Source of the DNA: Acidimicrobiia bacterium
GTDB lineage: Bacteria > Actinomycetota > Acidimicrobiia > Acidimicrobiales > Bin134
Length of the DNA: 64,000 bases
Direction of reading: 5' to 3'
NCBI GenBank assembly: GCA_009842675.1
Contig: VYEX01000065.1
Span: 1 to 64,000, forward strand
Shown here piece by piece: positions 50,935 through 60,460 of the stretch; positions within the stretch are counted from its first letter, which is position 1; the number at the start of each line of letters is the position of its first letter. The translations under genes and the position numbers were made by a program. Under the pieces are notes generated by a model. It ran no database searches. It was not told the DNA's origin and saw only the letters and a list, made by a program, of their open reading frames with translations.

Positions 50935-51849
50935 CTACGGAGTTGCGGCCGGGACGGCAAATTCCTCGTCGGAGGAAGCAAACTCCTTGAGCGCTTTTTC
51001 GATGTCACTGCGGTACTTGAGCAGTATGTTCACCGTCTCAGCCGCGGTGTCGGCGTCGATGTGCTCCACCCCCAGCAGTACCAGGGTGCGGGCCCAGTCC
51101 AGCGTCTCCGACACCGACGGGGCCTTCTTCAGCTCGATCTGGCGAACCGAGCGGACGATGCGGGCCACCTGGTCGGCCAGGCTCTCACCCACGCCGGGCA
51201 CCTTGGCCAGCACGATCTCCTTCTCTCTATCGAGATCGGGATAGTCGATGTGCAAGAACAGGCACCGCCGCTTGAGGGCTTCGGACAGCTCCCGGGTGTT
51301 GTTGGAGGTGAGGAACACCAGAGGGATCTGGCTGGCAGCCACCGTGCCCAACTCGGGGATGGACACCTGGTAGTCGGACAGGATCTCCAGCAGAAGCGCC
51401 TCGGTCTCGATCTCCACCCGATCGACCTCGTCGATTAGCAGCACCACGGGCTCGGCGGCGCGAATGGCCTCGAGCAGCGGCCGGGTGAGCAGGAATTCCT
51501 CGGAAAACAGGTCATCCTCGATCTGCTGCCACATGCCGTCGCCCTCGGGGTCTTCTCCCTGGCGCTCGGCTTGAATGCGCAGCAGCTGCTTCTTGTAGTT
51601 CCACTCGTACAGCGCCTTGGACTCGTCGAGGCCCTCGTAGCACTGGAGGCGGATGAGACGGGCGCCGGTGGCCTCGGCCACGCTCTTGGCCAACTGGGTC
51701 TTGCCTGTTCCCGCCGGACCCTCCACCAACACCGGTTTCTGTAGCCGTTCGGCCAGATAGACCACTCCGGCGATGCCCTCATCGGCCAAATACTGCACAC
51801 TGCTCAGGCCCTTGCGCACCGAGTCGACGTCGGCAAAGGAGAAGCTCAT
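50935..51849 (-). CDS. MoxR family AAA+ ATPase
   Basis: VLVEGPAGTGKTQLAKSVAEATGARLIRLQCYEGLDESKALYEWNYKKQLL, VVLLIDEVDRVE, PLVFLTSNNTRELSEALKRRCLF. Confidence 0.94.
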   Translation of the reverse strand: MSFSFADVDSVRKGLSSVQYLADEGIAGVVYLAERLQKPVLVEGPAGTGKTQLAKSVAEATGARLIRLQCYEGLDESKALYEWNYKKQLLRIQAERQGEDPEGDGMWQQIEDDLFSEEFLLTRPLLEAIRAAEPVVLLIDEVDRVEIETEALLLEILSDYQVSIPELGTVAASQIPLVFLTSNNTRELSEALKRRCLFLHIDYPDLDREKEIVLAKVPGVGESLADQVARIVRSVRQIELKKAPSVSETLDWARTLVLLGVEHIDADTAAETVNILLKYRSDIEKALKEFASSDEEFAVPAATP

Positions 51850-51908
51850 GGCTGAAGGCTACGCCCAGCCTGTTCCGGCCCCGAAATCACGGATTCTTCG
51901 TGAACGGA

Positions 51909-52074
51909 TAGTGGTGTGTCTTGGGTTTAGCGCCGTGGATTGCGACGGCAGCGGGGTTCCTCGCAAGGCGCACCGACGCAGCCATACCCGGAGCGTACGG
52001 CAAGGAGGAGCAACGCCGCGAGGGGCGTCGATGCCTAGCAGGACACGCGCGATTAAACCCAAGACACACCACTA
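51909..52074. mobile_element. MITE-like element: 166 bp with perfect 21-bp terminal inverted repeats, TA at both ends
   Basis: Left TAGTGGTGTGTCTTGGGTTTA (51909-51929), right TAAACCCAAGACACACCACTA (52054-52074), exact reverse complements; stem can continue as GCGC/GCGC after a 3-nt bulge; no coding potential. Confidence 0.75.
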
Positions 52075-53328
52075 AGCGCGTACCTGGCCGTCACCCCGGA
52101 CCACGTACTTGGTAGTGGTGAGCTGGCGCAGGCCCATCGGGCCCCGAGCGTGCAGCTTCTGAGTACTGATGCCGATCTCGGCGCCGAAACCGAATTCCTC
52201 GCCGTCCACAAACCGGGTGGAGGCGTTGACCAGGACGGCAGCGGCGTCCACCTCGGTGCAGAATCGATCGGCAGCCTCCAGATCTGCGGTGATGATGGCC
52301 TCGCTGTGGCCGCTACCGGTGTCGTTCACGTGGACGATGGCCTCATCCAGACTGTCGACCACCTTCACCGACAATTTCAGATCTAGGAACTCGGTGAAGT
52401 AGTCGGCTTCGGTGGCCTCGCCGATGCGGTCTGGCCCCAAGATCGCCCGAGCGGCCTCGTCGCCCACAAGCTCCACACCAGCCAGGTCGTCGGCCAGAGG
52501 GGGCAGCAGATCGGCGGCCACCGACCGGTGCACCACAAGAGACTCGGCCGCATTGCACACCGACGGGCGCTGGGTTTTGGCGTTCACCACGATGCGACGA
52601 GCCATGTCCAGATCGGCCGAGGCGTCGACGTACACATGGCAGTTGCCGTCGCCGTCGATCACATAGGGCACGGTGGCGTTCTCCAGGATGGAAGCGATAA
52701 GCCCGGGCCCGCCCCGGGGGATGAGACAGTCGATCGTGTCTCGCAGCTGCATGAACTCGGCGGCTGCCTCATGGCTGGGGTCGGACACCAGCACCAGGGC
52801 GTCGCTGGGCAGACCGGCCTTCTCGTACGCGTCTCGCATCACCCCGGCTATGGCCAAGTTGGAGCCCAACGCGCTGGACGAGCCCCGCAAGAAGGCGGCG
52901 TTGCCCGACTTGAGGCACAGTCCGGCGGCATCGCTGGTCACGTTGGGGCGGCTCTCGTACACGATGGCCACCACGCCCAGCGGCACCCGGACCTGGCTGA
53001 TCCGCAGGCCGGTCGGCACCACCCAGCCGCTGACGATCTCCCCCACCGGGTCGGCCAGCCCGGCCACCTTGCGCAAACCCCCGGCCATACCCTCCAACCG
53101 GGAGTCGGTCAGCGTGAGCCGATCGACCAGGGTGGCGCTCATTCCCGAATCGGTGGCGGCATCCACATCGGCCCGGTTGGCCTCCAGTAGATCGTCGCGG
53201 GCCTGCTCAAGCTGGTCGGCGGCCAGCAATAGCGCGTGGTTCTTGGTCTCAGTGTCGGCAGTGGCCAGAACTCGGGCCGCGGCCTTGGCTCGGTCAGCCA
53301 GCTCGGCCATTGAGGTATCTGCGCTCAC
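52072..53328 (-). CDS. proA: Gamma-glutamyl phosphate reductase
   Basis: VRVPLGVVAIVYESRPNVTSDAAGLCLKSGNAAFLRG, KTQRPSVCNAAESLVVH, GFGAEIGISTQKLHARGPMGLRQLTTTKYVVRGDGQVRA. Start chosen at GTG 53328. Confidence 0.95.
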   Translation of the reverse strand: MSADTSMAELADRAKAAARVLATADTETKNHALLLAADQLEQARDDLLEANRADVDAATDSGMSATLVDRLTLTDSRLEGMAGGLRKVAGLADPVGEIVSGWVVPTGLRISQVRVPLGVVAIVYESRPNVTSDAAGLCLKSGNAAFLRGSSSALGSNLAIAGVMRDAYEKAGLPSDALVLVSDPSHEAAAEFMQLRDTIDCLIPRGGPGLIASILENATVPYVIDGDGNCHVYVDASADLDMARRIVVNAKTQRPSVCNAAESLVVHRSVAADLLPPLADDLAGVELVGDEAARAILGPDRIGEATEADYFTEFLDLKLSVKVVDSLDEAIVHVNDTGSGHSEAIITADLEAADRFCTEVDAAAVLVNASTRFVDGEEFGFGAEIGISTQKLHARGPMGLRQLTTTKYVVRGDGQVRA

Positions 53329-53377
53329 GGCGCGAGCGTACCCGACTGCACCCATTGCTCCGGTAGCGTGTTTTGGC

Positions 53378-55105
53378 ATTCCACCGGTTGAACAGCAATT
53401 CGAAGGCCCCGAGGACACCCCGCGCCCCAGCGGCAAGGGTGCGGTGCTGGTGGGCGCGGGGATCTTCTTGTCCCGCGTCTCCGGCATCGGCCGAGAGGTG
53501 GCGGTGGCCGCGTTCATCGGCGCGGGCCGCATCGGCGACGCCTACCGGGCCGCTTTGACCATTCCCCGCCTTCTGCAAAACCTGCTGGGCGAAGGGGTGC
53601 TGTCGGCTTCCTTCATCCCCATCTACTCACAACTGGTTGAGCAGGGGCGGCGCAAAGACGCTGGACGGCTGGCCGGAGCGGTTTTCGGACTCCTGTCCGT
53701 GGTCACCGGGTTATTGGTGCTGGCCGGATGGTTGTTGGCCGAGCCGATCGTGTCCCTCCTGCTATGGCGGCTGTCGGACGACACGGCTGATCTGACCGTT
53801 GAGCTGGTGCGGGTGATGTTCGCCGGGATCGGCTTCATCGTGCTCGCGGCATGGACACTGGGGGTGCTCAGCGCCCACCGCCGCTTCTTCCTGTCCTTTG
53901 CCGCCCCAGTGATCTGGAACGCCACTCAGGTGGCATTCATGGTGGGGGCATGGCTGGTGTGGCACAACGTCGACCCCGCCACCCGGGCCTCCGATGTGGC
54001 CAAGATGGCGGCCTTAGGAGTGGTGCTGGGCGGAGCCCTCCAGTTCTTGGTGCAGGTGCCATTGGTGCTCCGGCTCGTTCCGTCGCTGCGGCTCAGCCTC
54101 AACTGGCGGCGCCCCGATGTCCGCACCGTGCTGAACCGGTTCGGCCCTGCGTTCATCGGCCGAGGAGTGGTGCAGGTATCGGCCTACGTGGACTTGGTCT
54201 TGGCCGGGCTGCTGGCCAGCGGGGCCATTGCCGCTTTGGGATTCGCCCAGGTGATCTACTTCCTGCCCATCAGCCTGTTCGCCATGAGCGTGGCGGCCAG
54301 CGAGCTTCCCGAGATGTCCCGAGAACAGGACAACCCCGAGGCGCTGAGACGGCGTCTGCAAACCGGTCTGGACCGCATTGGGTTCTACGTGCTGTTCTCG
54401 GCCGTGGCGTTCATCACCCTGGGCGGGCTGATCGTGGGGGCGCTGCTGGAGCGGGGGCAGTTCAACGGCGACCAGACCGTGCAGGTGTGGTGGATTCTGG
54501 CGGCCTACAGCCTGGGGCTGGTGGCTTCGGCATCGTCTCGGCTGTTGCAAAACGCTTGCTTCGCGGCTGGCGACGCCAAAGGGCCGGCCCGAGTGGCAGG
54601 GGTGCGGGTAGTGCTAGCCGCCGCGGTAGGAGTGGTGCTGATGTTCAGCTTCGACTCCTACGCCGTGGTCAATGGCAGCGTGGAGCGACTGGGCGACTTC
54701 CAAGTGTTGTCGCCGCTGTCAGATGCCGCGCGAGCCGAGGGAGCGGTTCGGTTGGGAGCGGTGGGCTTGGCCCTGGGCAGCACGGTGGCCGCTTGGGTGG
54801 AATACGGCATCTTGCGCCACCGGGTCCGCTACTTGCTGGGCCGAAGCCAGCCAGTCAAGGGGCCCACAGGGCGCCTGGCCGTTGCCGCCTTGTCCGCTGC
54901 CGTGCTGGGGGCTGTTCTGGCCTGGGGTCTAGAGCCGTTGCCGCTGCTGTTCGCCGCACCATTCGCCCTGCTGTTGACCGGAGTGGTCTATGTGGTGTTG
55001 GGCCGGGGCTCAGGGGTGGCCGCGGCCGAAGAGGCTGCGACGTTGATGGAGCAGGGCATAAGCCGAATAACTAAGGCAGCACGGTCAAAGAATCGCGGTG
55101 GATGA
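53378..55105 (+). CDS. murJ: Lipid II flippase MurJ/MviN-like integral membrane protein
   Basis: FLSRVSGIGREVAVAAFIGAGRIGDAYRAALTIPRLLQNLLGEGVLSASFIPIYSQ; multiple TM helices. True start unclear; ORF 52673 is over-extended. Candidates: ATT 53378 or GTG 53444. Confidence 0.87.
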   Translation: MPPVEQQFEGPEDTPRPSGKGAVLVGAGIFLSRVSGIGREVAVAAFIGAGRIGDAYRAALTIPRLLQNLLGEGVLSASFIPIYSQLVEQGRRKDAGRLAGAVFGLLSVVTGLLVLAGWLLAEPIVSLLLWRLSDDTADLTVELVRVMFAGIGFIVLAAWTLGVLSAHRRFFLSFAAPVIWNATQVAFMVGAWLVWHNVDPATRASDVAKMAALGVVLGGALQFLVQVPLVLRLVPSLRLSLNWRRPDVRTVLNRFGPAFIGRGVVQVSAYVDLVLAGLLASGAIAALGFAQVIYFLPISLFAMSVAASELPEMSREQDNPEALRRRLQTGLDRIGFYVLFSAVAFITLGGLIVGALLERGQFNGDQTVQVWWILAAYSLGLVASASSRLLQNACFAAGDAKGPARVAGVRVVLAAAVGVVLMFSFDSYAVVNGSVERLGDFQVLSPLSDAARAEGAVRLGAVGLALGSTVAAWVEYGILRHRVRYLLGRSQPVKGPTGRLAVAALSAAVLGAVLAWGLEPLPLLFAAPFALLLTGVVYVVLGRGSGVAAAEEAATLMEQGISRITKAARSKNRGG

Positions 55106-56168
55106 CCTCGTCGGGCGCGCCCGCGGGCAAGGCGTCGGAGCGCAGGCCCACCACCGAGTCCATGTCGTCTGAGGAGACCTCCACCAAACCCCGGGCGAAG
55201 ATCTGATCGTCGGGCCCCCGCACGTCAACCGCATCGCCGGGCTGGAACACCCCCTCAAAGCCAGTGATGCCGATGGCCAGAAGCGAAGCACCCCGCTCCA
55301 CCATCGCCCGTCGGGCCCCGGAATCCACCTGCACCGTGCCGGTGGGGACCATGGCAAACCCGATCCACAGCTTGCGGGCACTCAACCGCTGGGGCTGGGG
55401 AGCCACCGTGGTCCCGACACCAGGCGCATGGGCCAGCGCGTCGGCGACCACGTCTTGGCGATCGGCAGCCGCGATCACCGTCCGGACCCCCGACCAACTG
55501 GCGATCCGGGCCGCGGCCAGCTTCGAGGCCATGCCGCCGCTGCCCCGGTCAGTGCCCGCTCCACCCGCGGCCGAGGTCAGCTCGTCTAGCAGACCCAGAT
55601 CGGTGATTTCCTCCACTATCCGGGCTTCGGCATCGGAGCGGGGGTCGGCGGTGTGAACCCCCTCGGTGTCAGTCAACAACACCAGCAGTTCGGCGCCCAC
55701 CATGTGGGCCACCAGAGCGGAAATGCGGTCGTTGTCCCCCCAGCGAATGGCGTCGTCGGCCACCGCGTCGTTCTCATTCACGATGGGGACGACGCCCAAC
55801 TTCAATAGCCGATTGAGGGTTCGCTGGGCGTGCAGGTATTGGGTGCGTTCCAAGAAATCCCGGGGGGCCAGCAGCACTTGGCCGCAGATCAGGCCGTAGC
55901 CGCCCAGGCGCTCTTGGTACAGGGCCATGAGCCGGCTCTGGCCCACCGCAGAGAGGGCTTGCAGGGTTACCGAGTCGCGGGGACGACCCTGGTCAAAGCC
56001 GAGCACGGGGAGCCCGGCACCAATCGCCCCGGAGCTGACCACCACCGCCTGATGCCCGTCGGCCACCGCGGCAGCCACCTCGCCGCTCAGCTTGGCCACC
56101 GCCTCGGCCCTGATGGTGCCATCGGTCTCGGTTATCGACGACGTGCCGATCTTCACCACCACGATCAC
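55071..56168 (-). CDS. proB: Glutamate 5-kinase with PUA domain
   Basis: VVVKIGTSSIT, VVVSSGAIGAGLPVLG, PIVNENDAVADDAIRWGDNDRISALVAHMVGAELLVLLTDTEGVHTADPR. Confidence 0.95.
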   Translation of the reverse strand: MIVVVKIGTSSITETDGTIRAEAVAKLSGEVAAAVADGHQAVVVSSGAIGAGLPVLGFDQGRPRDSVTLQALSAVGQSRLMALYQERLGGYGLICGQVLLAPRDFLERTQYLHAQRTLNRLLKLGVVPIVNENDAVADDAIRWGDNDRISALVAHMVGAELLVLLTDTEGVHTADPRSDAEARIVEEITDLGLLDELTSAAGGAGTDRGSGGMASKLAAARIASWSGVRTVIAAADRQDVVADALAHAPGVGTTVAPQPQRLSARKLWIGFAMVPTGTVQVDSGARRAMVERGASLLAIGITGFEGVFQPGDAVDVRGPDDQIFARGLVEVSSDDMDSVVGLRSDALPAGAPDEVIHRDSLTVLP

Positions 56169-57451
56169 CGCGCCACCTCCTCATTGAGGTAATCGTCGTC
56201 ATCGTGATATTCGAATTCGAATTCGCCGATCCTGGCGGTGTCGCCTGACTTGATCCCCGCCCGAGCCAACGCCCGGTCGACTCCCAGCCGCTGAAGCCGG
56301 CGACGGGCAAAATCCCATGCACCGGGGGCATTGAGGTCCGACAGCGCCACAGTCCGCTCTGCCGCCCGACCCACCACCACGTAGGCACCGTCATCGGCCC
56401 GCTCCACGGTGAACCCCTCGGGGACCGGCCGGTGGATTACCACGTCTTCGGAGCGGCCCGCTATAGGGGCCAAAATGTCTTGGGCGCGGGCCTCTCCCAC
56501 CGCGTCGGCCATGGACCGGATCAGCTCGGGTAAGCCCTCCCCGGTCACCGCAGAGATGCGAAGGGCCCCTGGCGGCGGATCCAGTTGGGCGACGTCGGCC
56601 TTGGAGGCCGCCAAAATCCGGGGGCGCTCCAGCAACTCCGGCCGATACGCGCCAAGCTCTTCCAGTAACACCCGCTGCTGTTCGGCGGGGGAGGTCTCCT
56701 CCATCGAGGCCAGGTCGACCAATACGACCAACACCCGGGCGCGCTCAGTGTGGCGCAGAAAGCGGTGGCCAAGGCCGCGGCCGTCGCTGGCCCCGGCAAT
56801 GAGGCCCGGGATGTCGGCCACCACCATTTCGAAGTCGTCGTCGGTGCGAACCACTCCAAGGTTGGGCTCGAGAGTTGTAAACGGGTAGTCGGCGATCTTG
56901 GGGCGGGCCGCGGATATGCGGGAGATCAGCGTGCTCTTGCCGGCGTTGGGAAAGCCGATCAGCGCTACGTCGGCCAGCAGCTTCAATTCCAGCCTCAACC
57001 AGCGCTGCTCCCCCGTCTCCCCCTGTTCGGCGAACGCCGGAGCGCGGTTTTGACGAGTAGAGAAGCGGGCGTTGCCGTGGCCTCCCTGCCCGCCCGCGGC
57101 GGCCAGCCAGCGCTCCCCGTCAGCCGCGAGATCGGCCAGCATTTCCCCACTCTGGGCCCTTATGGCGGTTCCCACCGGCACCTGCACCATCGTGTCGCTG
57201 CCCGATGCGCCGTGCCGACGCTTGCCCTGGCCGTGGGTTCCGTTTCCCGCCCGCCGATGGGGATGGTCTTTGAACGCGATCAGAGAGGCCACATTGTGAT
57301 CGGCAACCAGCCAGACACTGCCGCCCTCACCGCCGTCGCCGCCGTCGGGTCCGCCTTTGGCCACATGGGCCTCACGGCGAAACGAAACGCACCCGGCACC
57401 GCCGTCGCCGCCCCGCACGTTCAGGCCGCACTCGTCTACGAACTGGGACAT
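56165..57451 (-). CDS. obgE: GTPase ObgE/CgtA
   Basis: GGDGGAGCVSFRREAHVAKGGPDGGDGGEGGSVWLVAD, IGFPNAGKSTLISRISAARPKIADYPFTTLEPNLGVV. Confidence 0.97.
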   Translation of the reverse strand: MSQFVDECGLNVRGGDGGAGCVSFRREAHVAKGGPDGGDGGEGGSVWLVADHNVASLIAFKDHPHRRAGNGTHGQGKRRHGASGSDTMVQVPVGTAIRAQSGEMLADLAADGERWLAAAGGQGGHGNARFSTRQNRAPAFAEQGETGEQRWLRLELKLLADVALIGFPNAGKSTLISRISAARPKIADYPFTTLEPNLGVVRTDDDFEMVVADIPGLIAGASDGRGLGHRFLRHTERARVLVVLVDLASMEETSPAEQQRVLLEELGAYRPELLERPRILAASKADVAQLDPPPGALRISAVTGEGLPELIRSMADAVGEARAQDILAPIAGRSEDVVIHRPVPEGFTVERADDGAYVVVGRAAERTVALSDLNAPGAWDFARRRLQRLGVDRALARAGIKSGDTARIGEFEFEYHDDDDYLNEEVAR

Positions 57452-57469
57452 CGCATCCCAGCCAGCCAG

Positions 57470-57721
57470 TCAATCGGTGATGACGTCGACGAGCTTGCGG
57501 CGGCGCCGATGGCCGAACTTGACCCGGCCATCCGCAGTGGCGAAGAGGGTGTCGTCGCGGCCGCGCCTGACGTTCTCACCGGGGTGAATGCGGGTTCCCC
57601 GCTGACGCACGATGATCGAGCCCGCCGTCACCTGGGTACCGTCAAACACTTTGACCCCGAGGCGCTTGGGATTGGAATCGCGGCCGTTGCGGGTTGAGCC
57701 GCCGCCTTTGGTCTTGGACAT
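57470..57721 (-). CDS. rpmA: 50S ribosomal protein L27
   Basis: [51 protein letters not shown]. Confidence 0.96.
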   Translation of the reverse strand: MSKTKGGGSTRNGRDSNPKRLGVKVFDGTQVTAGSIIVRQRGTRIHPGENVRRGRDDTLFATADGRVKFGHRRRRKLVDVITD

Positions 57722-57749
57722 ATCCTGCTCCCTTCAGCGTTCCGACCGG

Positions 57750-58055
57750 CTATGCCTTGATGGCCGTGATCTGGATGCGGGACTTGCGCTGGCGGTGTCC
57801 CCACCGCCGACGCTGATTGCTCTTGTTCTTGTAGGTGAAGCCGTTGATCTTGCGGTCTTTGACCGAGTCCACCACCGTGGCGGTGACCTTGGCCTTGCCG
57901 AGCGCGTCGGGGGCAGCGGTCACCGAGTCGCCGTCCACCAGCAACAGGGGGGTCAGCTCCACCTTGGCACCGGGCTCGCCCAACAACTCAACGTCAAGGA
58001 CTTGGCCCTCTTCAACTTTGTACTGCTTTCCGCCTGTGCGGATGACGGCATACAC
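57750..58055 (-). CDS. rplU: 50S ribosomal protein L21
   Basis: MYAVIRTGGKQYKVEEGQVLDVELL...YKNKSNQRRRWGHRQRKSRIQITAIKA. Confidence 0.96.
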   Translation of the reverse strand: MYAVIRTGGKQYKVEEGQVLDVELLGEPGAKVELTPLLLVDGDSVTAAPDALGKAKVTATVVDSVKDRKINGFTYKNKSNQRRRWGHRQRKSRIQITAIKA

Positions 58056-58153
58056 CTGCTTGCGCCTCGCTCATTACTTGCCGGCAGGTCCGACGGACAA
58101 TTCTAGACGAACCATCCGGCACCAACCCCAACCGTTATGGCCCAGCCAAACGG

Positions 58154-59713
58154 CTATTTCTTCGAGGTGAGCGTCTTATCCAGCTCCAGGCCCCGCCCCT
58201 CGCAGGTCGGGCAGACCGATGAGCAAGACTCCAACAGGCCCTCGCCGATGCGCTTGCGGGTCATCTCCACCAATCCCAAATCGGAGATATCCAGCACCTG
58301 GGTACGGGTCTTGTCCCAGGCCAGCGACTCCCGGAATGCCTTCATGACCTCTTCCCGGTTGCCCCGCTTCTCCATGTCCACGAAGTCGATCACGATGATC
58401 CCGCCGATGTCGCGCAGGCGGAGTTGCCGGGGGATCTCCTGAGCTGCCTCCAGGTTGTTGCGGAAGACGGTCTCCTCCAGGTTGGAGTCGCCGACATTCT
58501 TGCCGGTATTCACATCGATGACGGTGAGAGCCTCGGTGCTCTCGATGATCAGCGATCCTCCGCCGGGCAGCCACACCTTCTTGTCCAGGGCCTTGAGAAA
58601 CTGCTCATGCACATGGTGGCGCTCCAGCAGGCTCAGGTGCTCGGCTTCGGCGTCGTAGTACTCCAGCCGCTCGCCCAGTTCGGGGGCCACGCTGGACACG
58701 TAGTCGTGCACTTGGTCGAACAGGCGCCGATCGTCTATCTGGACCGAGCGGAAGTCCTGGTTGAATTCCTCCCGGATGACCCGAACCGCCATCTCGGGCT
58801 CCCGGTACAAAAGTCCGGGCACCTTGGCCTTCTTGGACAGGGCCTCGATCTCCTCCCATTGCGAGACCAGCCGCTTCACGTCGCGCTCCAGTTCCTCTGC
58901 GGTGATCTTCTCGGCCGCGGTGCGGACGATGATCCCATGCTCCTCCGGCTTGCACCGGTCCAGCACCTTGCGGAGACGCTTGCGCTCCTTGTCGGGGAGC
59001 CGCTTGGAGATGCCGTAGGTCTTGGAGTTAGGCACCAGCACCACGAATCGGCCCGGCAACGACACTTCCTGGGTCAGCCGGGCCCCCTTGTGGGCTATTG
59101 GATTCTTGGTGACCTGGCACATGATGGTCTGGCGGGCCTCCAAGAGGTTCTCGATTCGGGGTGAGCCATCGGAGGTCTCCACATCGTCGGGGTCGAACAC
59201 GACATCGCCCCGGTACAGAACCGCATTCTTGGGAGTGCCAATGTCCACAAAGGCGGCCTCCATGCCGGGCAGCACGTTTTGGACTCGGCCCAGGTAGATG
59301 TTGCCGTGAATCTCGCCCACGTCGTCGGCCGGGCGGGAGACGTAGTGCTCGATCAGAGCCCGGCCTTCCAGCACCGCTATCTGGGTGGCCTCCGGGCGCA
59401 CTTGCACCAGCATCATGTAGCGGCCCACCGGGCGTCCCTTGCGACGGCGGCCCCGACGGCGCTCCAGCGTCTTCTCGTCGAGCTCTACCGGGCCGTCAGA
59501 CACCTTGTGCTCTACCGGCTGGATCGGGCGGCTCCCGGCGCCGCGGCCCCTCCCTCCCCGGCGGCGGCGGCGCTTGCGGCCCGAGCCCTCGGAAGAGCCC
59601 GAGCCCTCGGAAGAGCCCGAGCCCCCGGAAGAGCCCGAGCCCCCGGAAGTGCCCGATCCGTTCCCGCTCGGCGCGGGACGGGAATCGCCGATCTTGGGGC
59701 GACCTTCGGTCAT
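58154..59713 (-). CDS. Ribonuclease E/G family protein
   Basis: GNIYLGRVQNVLPGMEAAFVDIGTPKNAVLY, LTVIDVNTGKNVGDSNLEETVFRNNLEAAQEIPRQLRLRDIGGIIVIDFVDM, CPTCEGRG. Confidence 0.95.
   Translation of the reverse strand: MTEGRPKIGDSRPAPSGNGSGTSGGSGSSGGSGSSEGSGSSEGSGRKRRRRRGGRGRGAGSRPIQPVEHKVSDGPVELDEKTLERRRGRRRKGRPVGRYMMLVQVRPEATQIAVLEGRALIEHYVSRPADDVGEIHGNIYLGRVQNVLPGMEAAFVDIGTPKNAVLYRGDVVFDPDDVETSDGSPRIENLLEARQTIMCQVTKNPIAHKGARLTQEVSLPGRFVVLVPNSKTYGISKRLPDKERKRLRKVLDRCKPEEHGIIVRTAAEKITAEELERDVKRLVSQWEEIEALSKKAKVPGLLYREPEMAVRVIREEFNQDFRSVQIDDRRLFDQVHDYVSSVAPELGERLEYYDAEAEHLSLLERHHVHEQFLKALDKKVWLPGGGSLIIESTEALTVIDVNTGKNVGDSNLEETVFRNNLEAAQEIPRQLRLRDIGGIIVIDFVDMEKRGNREEVMKAFRESLAWDKTRTQVLDISDLGLVEMTRKRIGEGLLESCSSVCPTCEGRGLELDKTLTSKK
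59583..59654 (-). repeat. 18-bp tandem repeat, 4 copies, encoding an SGSS(E/G)G tract at the RNase E/G N-terminus
   Basis: gagccctcggaagagccc x2, gagcccccggaagagccc, gagcccccggaagtgccc. Confidence 0.93.
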
Positions 59714-59728
59714 CTGTGTAGTCCTTTC

Positions 59729-60460
59729 TCATTGCACACCAACCAGGGTGTGCTGAGCAGGGGCTGCGCCGACCTCAAGTGGCTCCAAGCGGGCGCCATC
59801 CTGCTCAATCCATTGACGAGTGCGCCGAATCAACACCGGGCGATGCACCGGTTCTTGAGCGGCCAAAAGCTCCGACGGGCGTGCTGCCCGCGGCTGGGTG
59901 CCCAGAGTGGCCAGGAGGCGAACCCCCCGGCTCGTCGGCTCACCGACCTCCAGGGCACGCACCTGTGGGGCCAGATCGTCGGTGATCTTTTGGCCTTTGC
60001 GTTCTCGCGTAACCATAAGCGTAGCCGCCCCAAGCACCTGATCTACCCATTGGGCGAGATCACCGGAGGCCACGTCCAACAATTCGATGTCCCAATCGCA
60101 GATAGTGACCGCCTGCTGCAACGACGTCGCCCCGGGCGCCAGAATCGCGCCCCCGGTGGCCTCGATCCCGTCGGGCAGCACGCCGACCAGGGCTTTCAGC
60201 ACCTCATCGACCGTCATCTCACCACTCTTGAAGTCGACGTCCAGGTATTCGGCGTCCGACTCGTATCCGGTGGCCAAGGCCAAGCCGAAGTGCAGCTTGG
60301 CCCGGGGTGAAAAACCCTCGGTCTGAGCCACCGGCAACCCGGTCCGCCGCAGCGAGCGCTCCCAGATGCGGGCCACATCCCGGTGGCTGGTGAAGCGGAT
60401 CCGCCCCATTTTCCTGTACCGCAGCCGAACCCGCGTGCGGGGTGCTTGATTCGGGTTCAT
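59729..60460 (-). CDS. TIGR03936-like (DUF2344) radical SAM-associated protein
   Basis: RVRLRYRKMGRIRFTSHRDVARIWERSLRRTGLPVAQTEGFSPRAKLHFGLALATGYESDAEYLDVDF; ATGA overlap with the upstream radical SAM gene. Confidence 0.85.
   Translation of the reverse strand: MNPNQAPRTRVRLRYRKMGRIRFTSHRDVARIWERSLRRTGLPVAQTEGFSPRAKLHFGLALATGYESDAEYLDVDFKSGEMTVDEVLKALVGVLPDGIEATGGAILAPGATSLQQAVTICDWDIELLDVASGDLAQWVDQVLGAATLMVTRERKGQKITDDLAPQVRALEVGEPTSRGVRLLATLGTQPRAARPSELLAAQEPVHRPVLIRRTRQWIEQDGARLEPLEVGAAPAQHTLVGVQ

Noticed and set aside
52673-53377. Upstream extension of the murJ ORF (first about 235 aa)
   Set aside because: Lies antisense over proA coding sequence with no similarity to MurJ.
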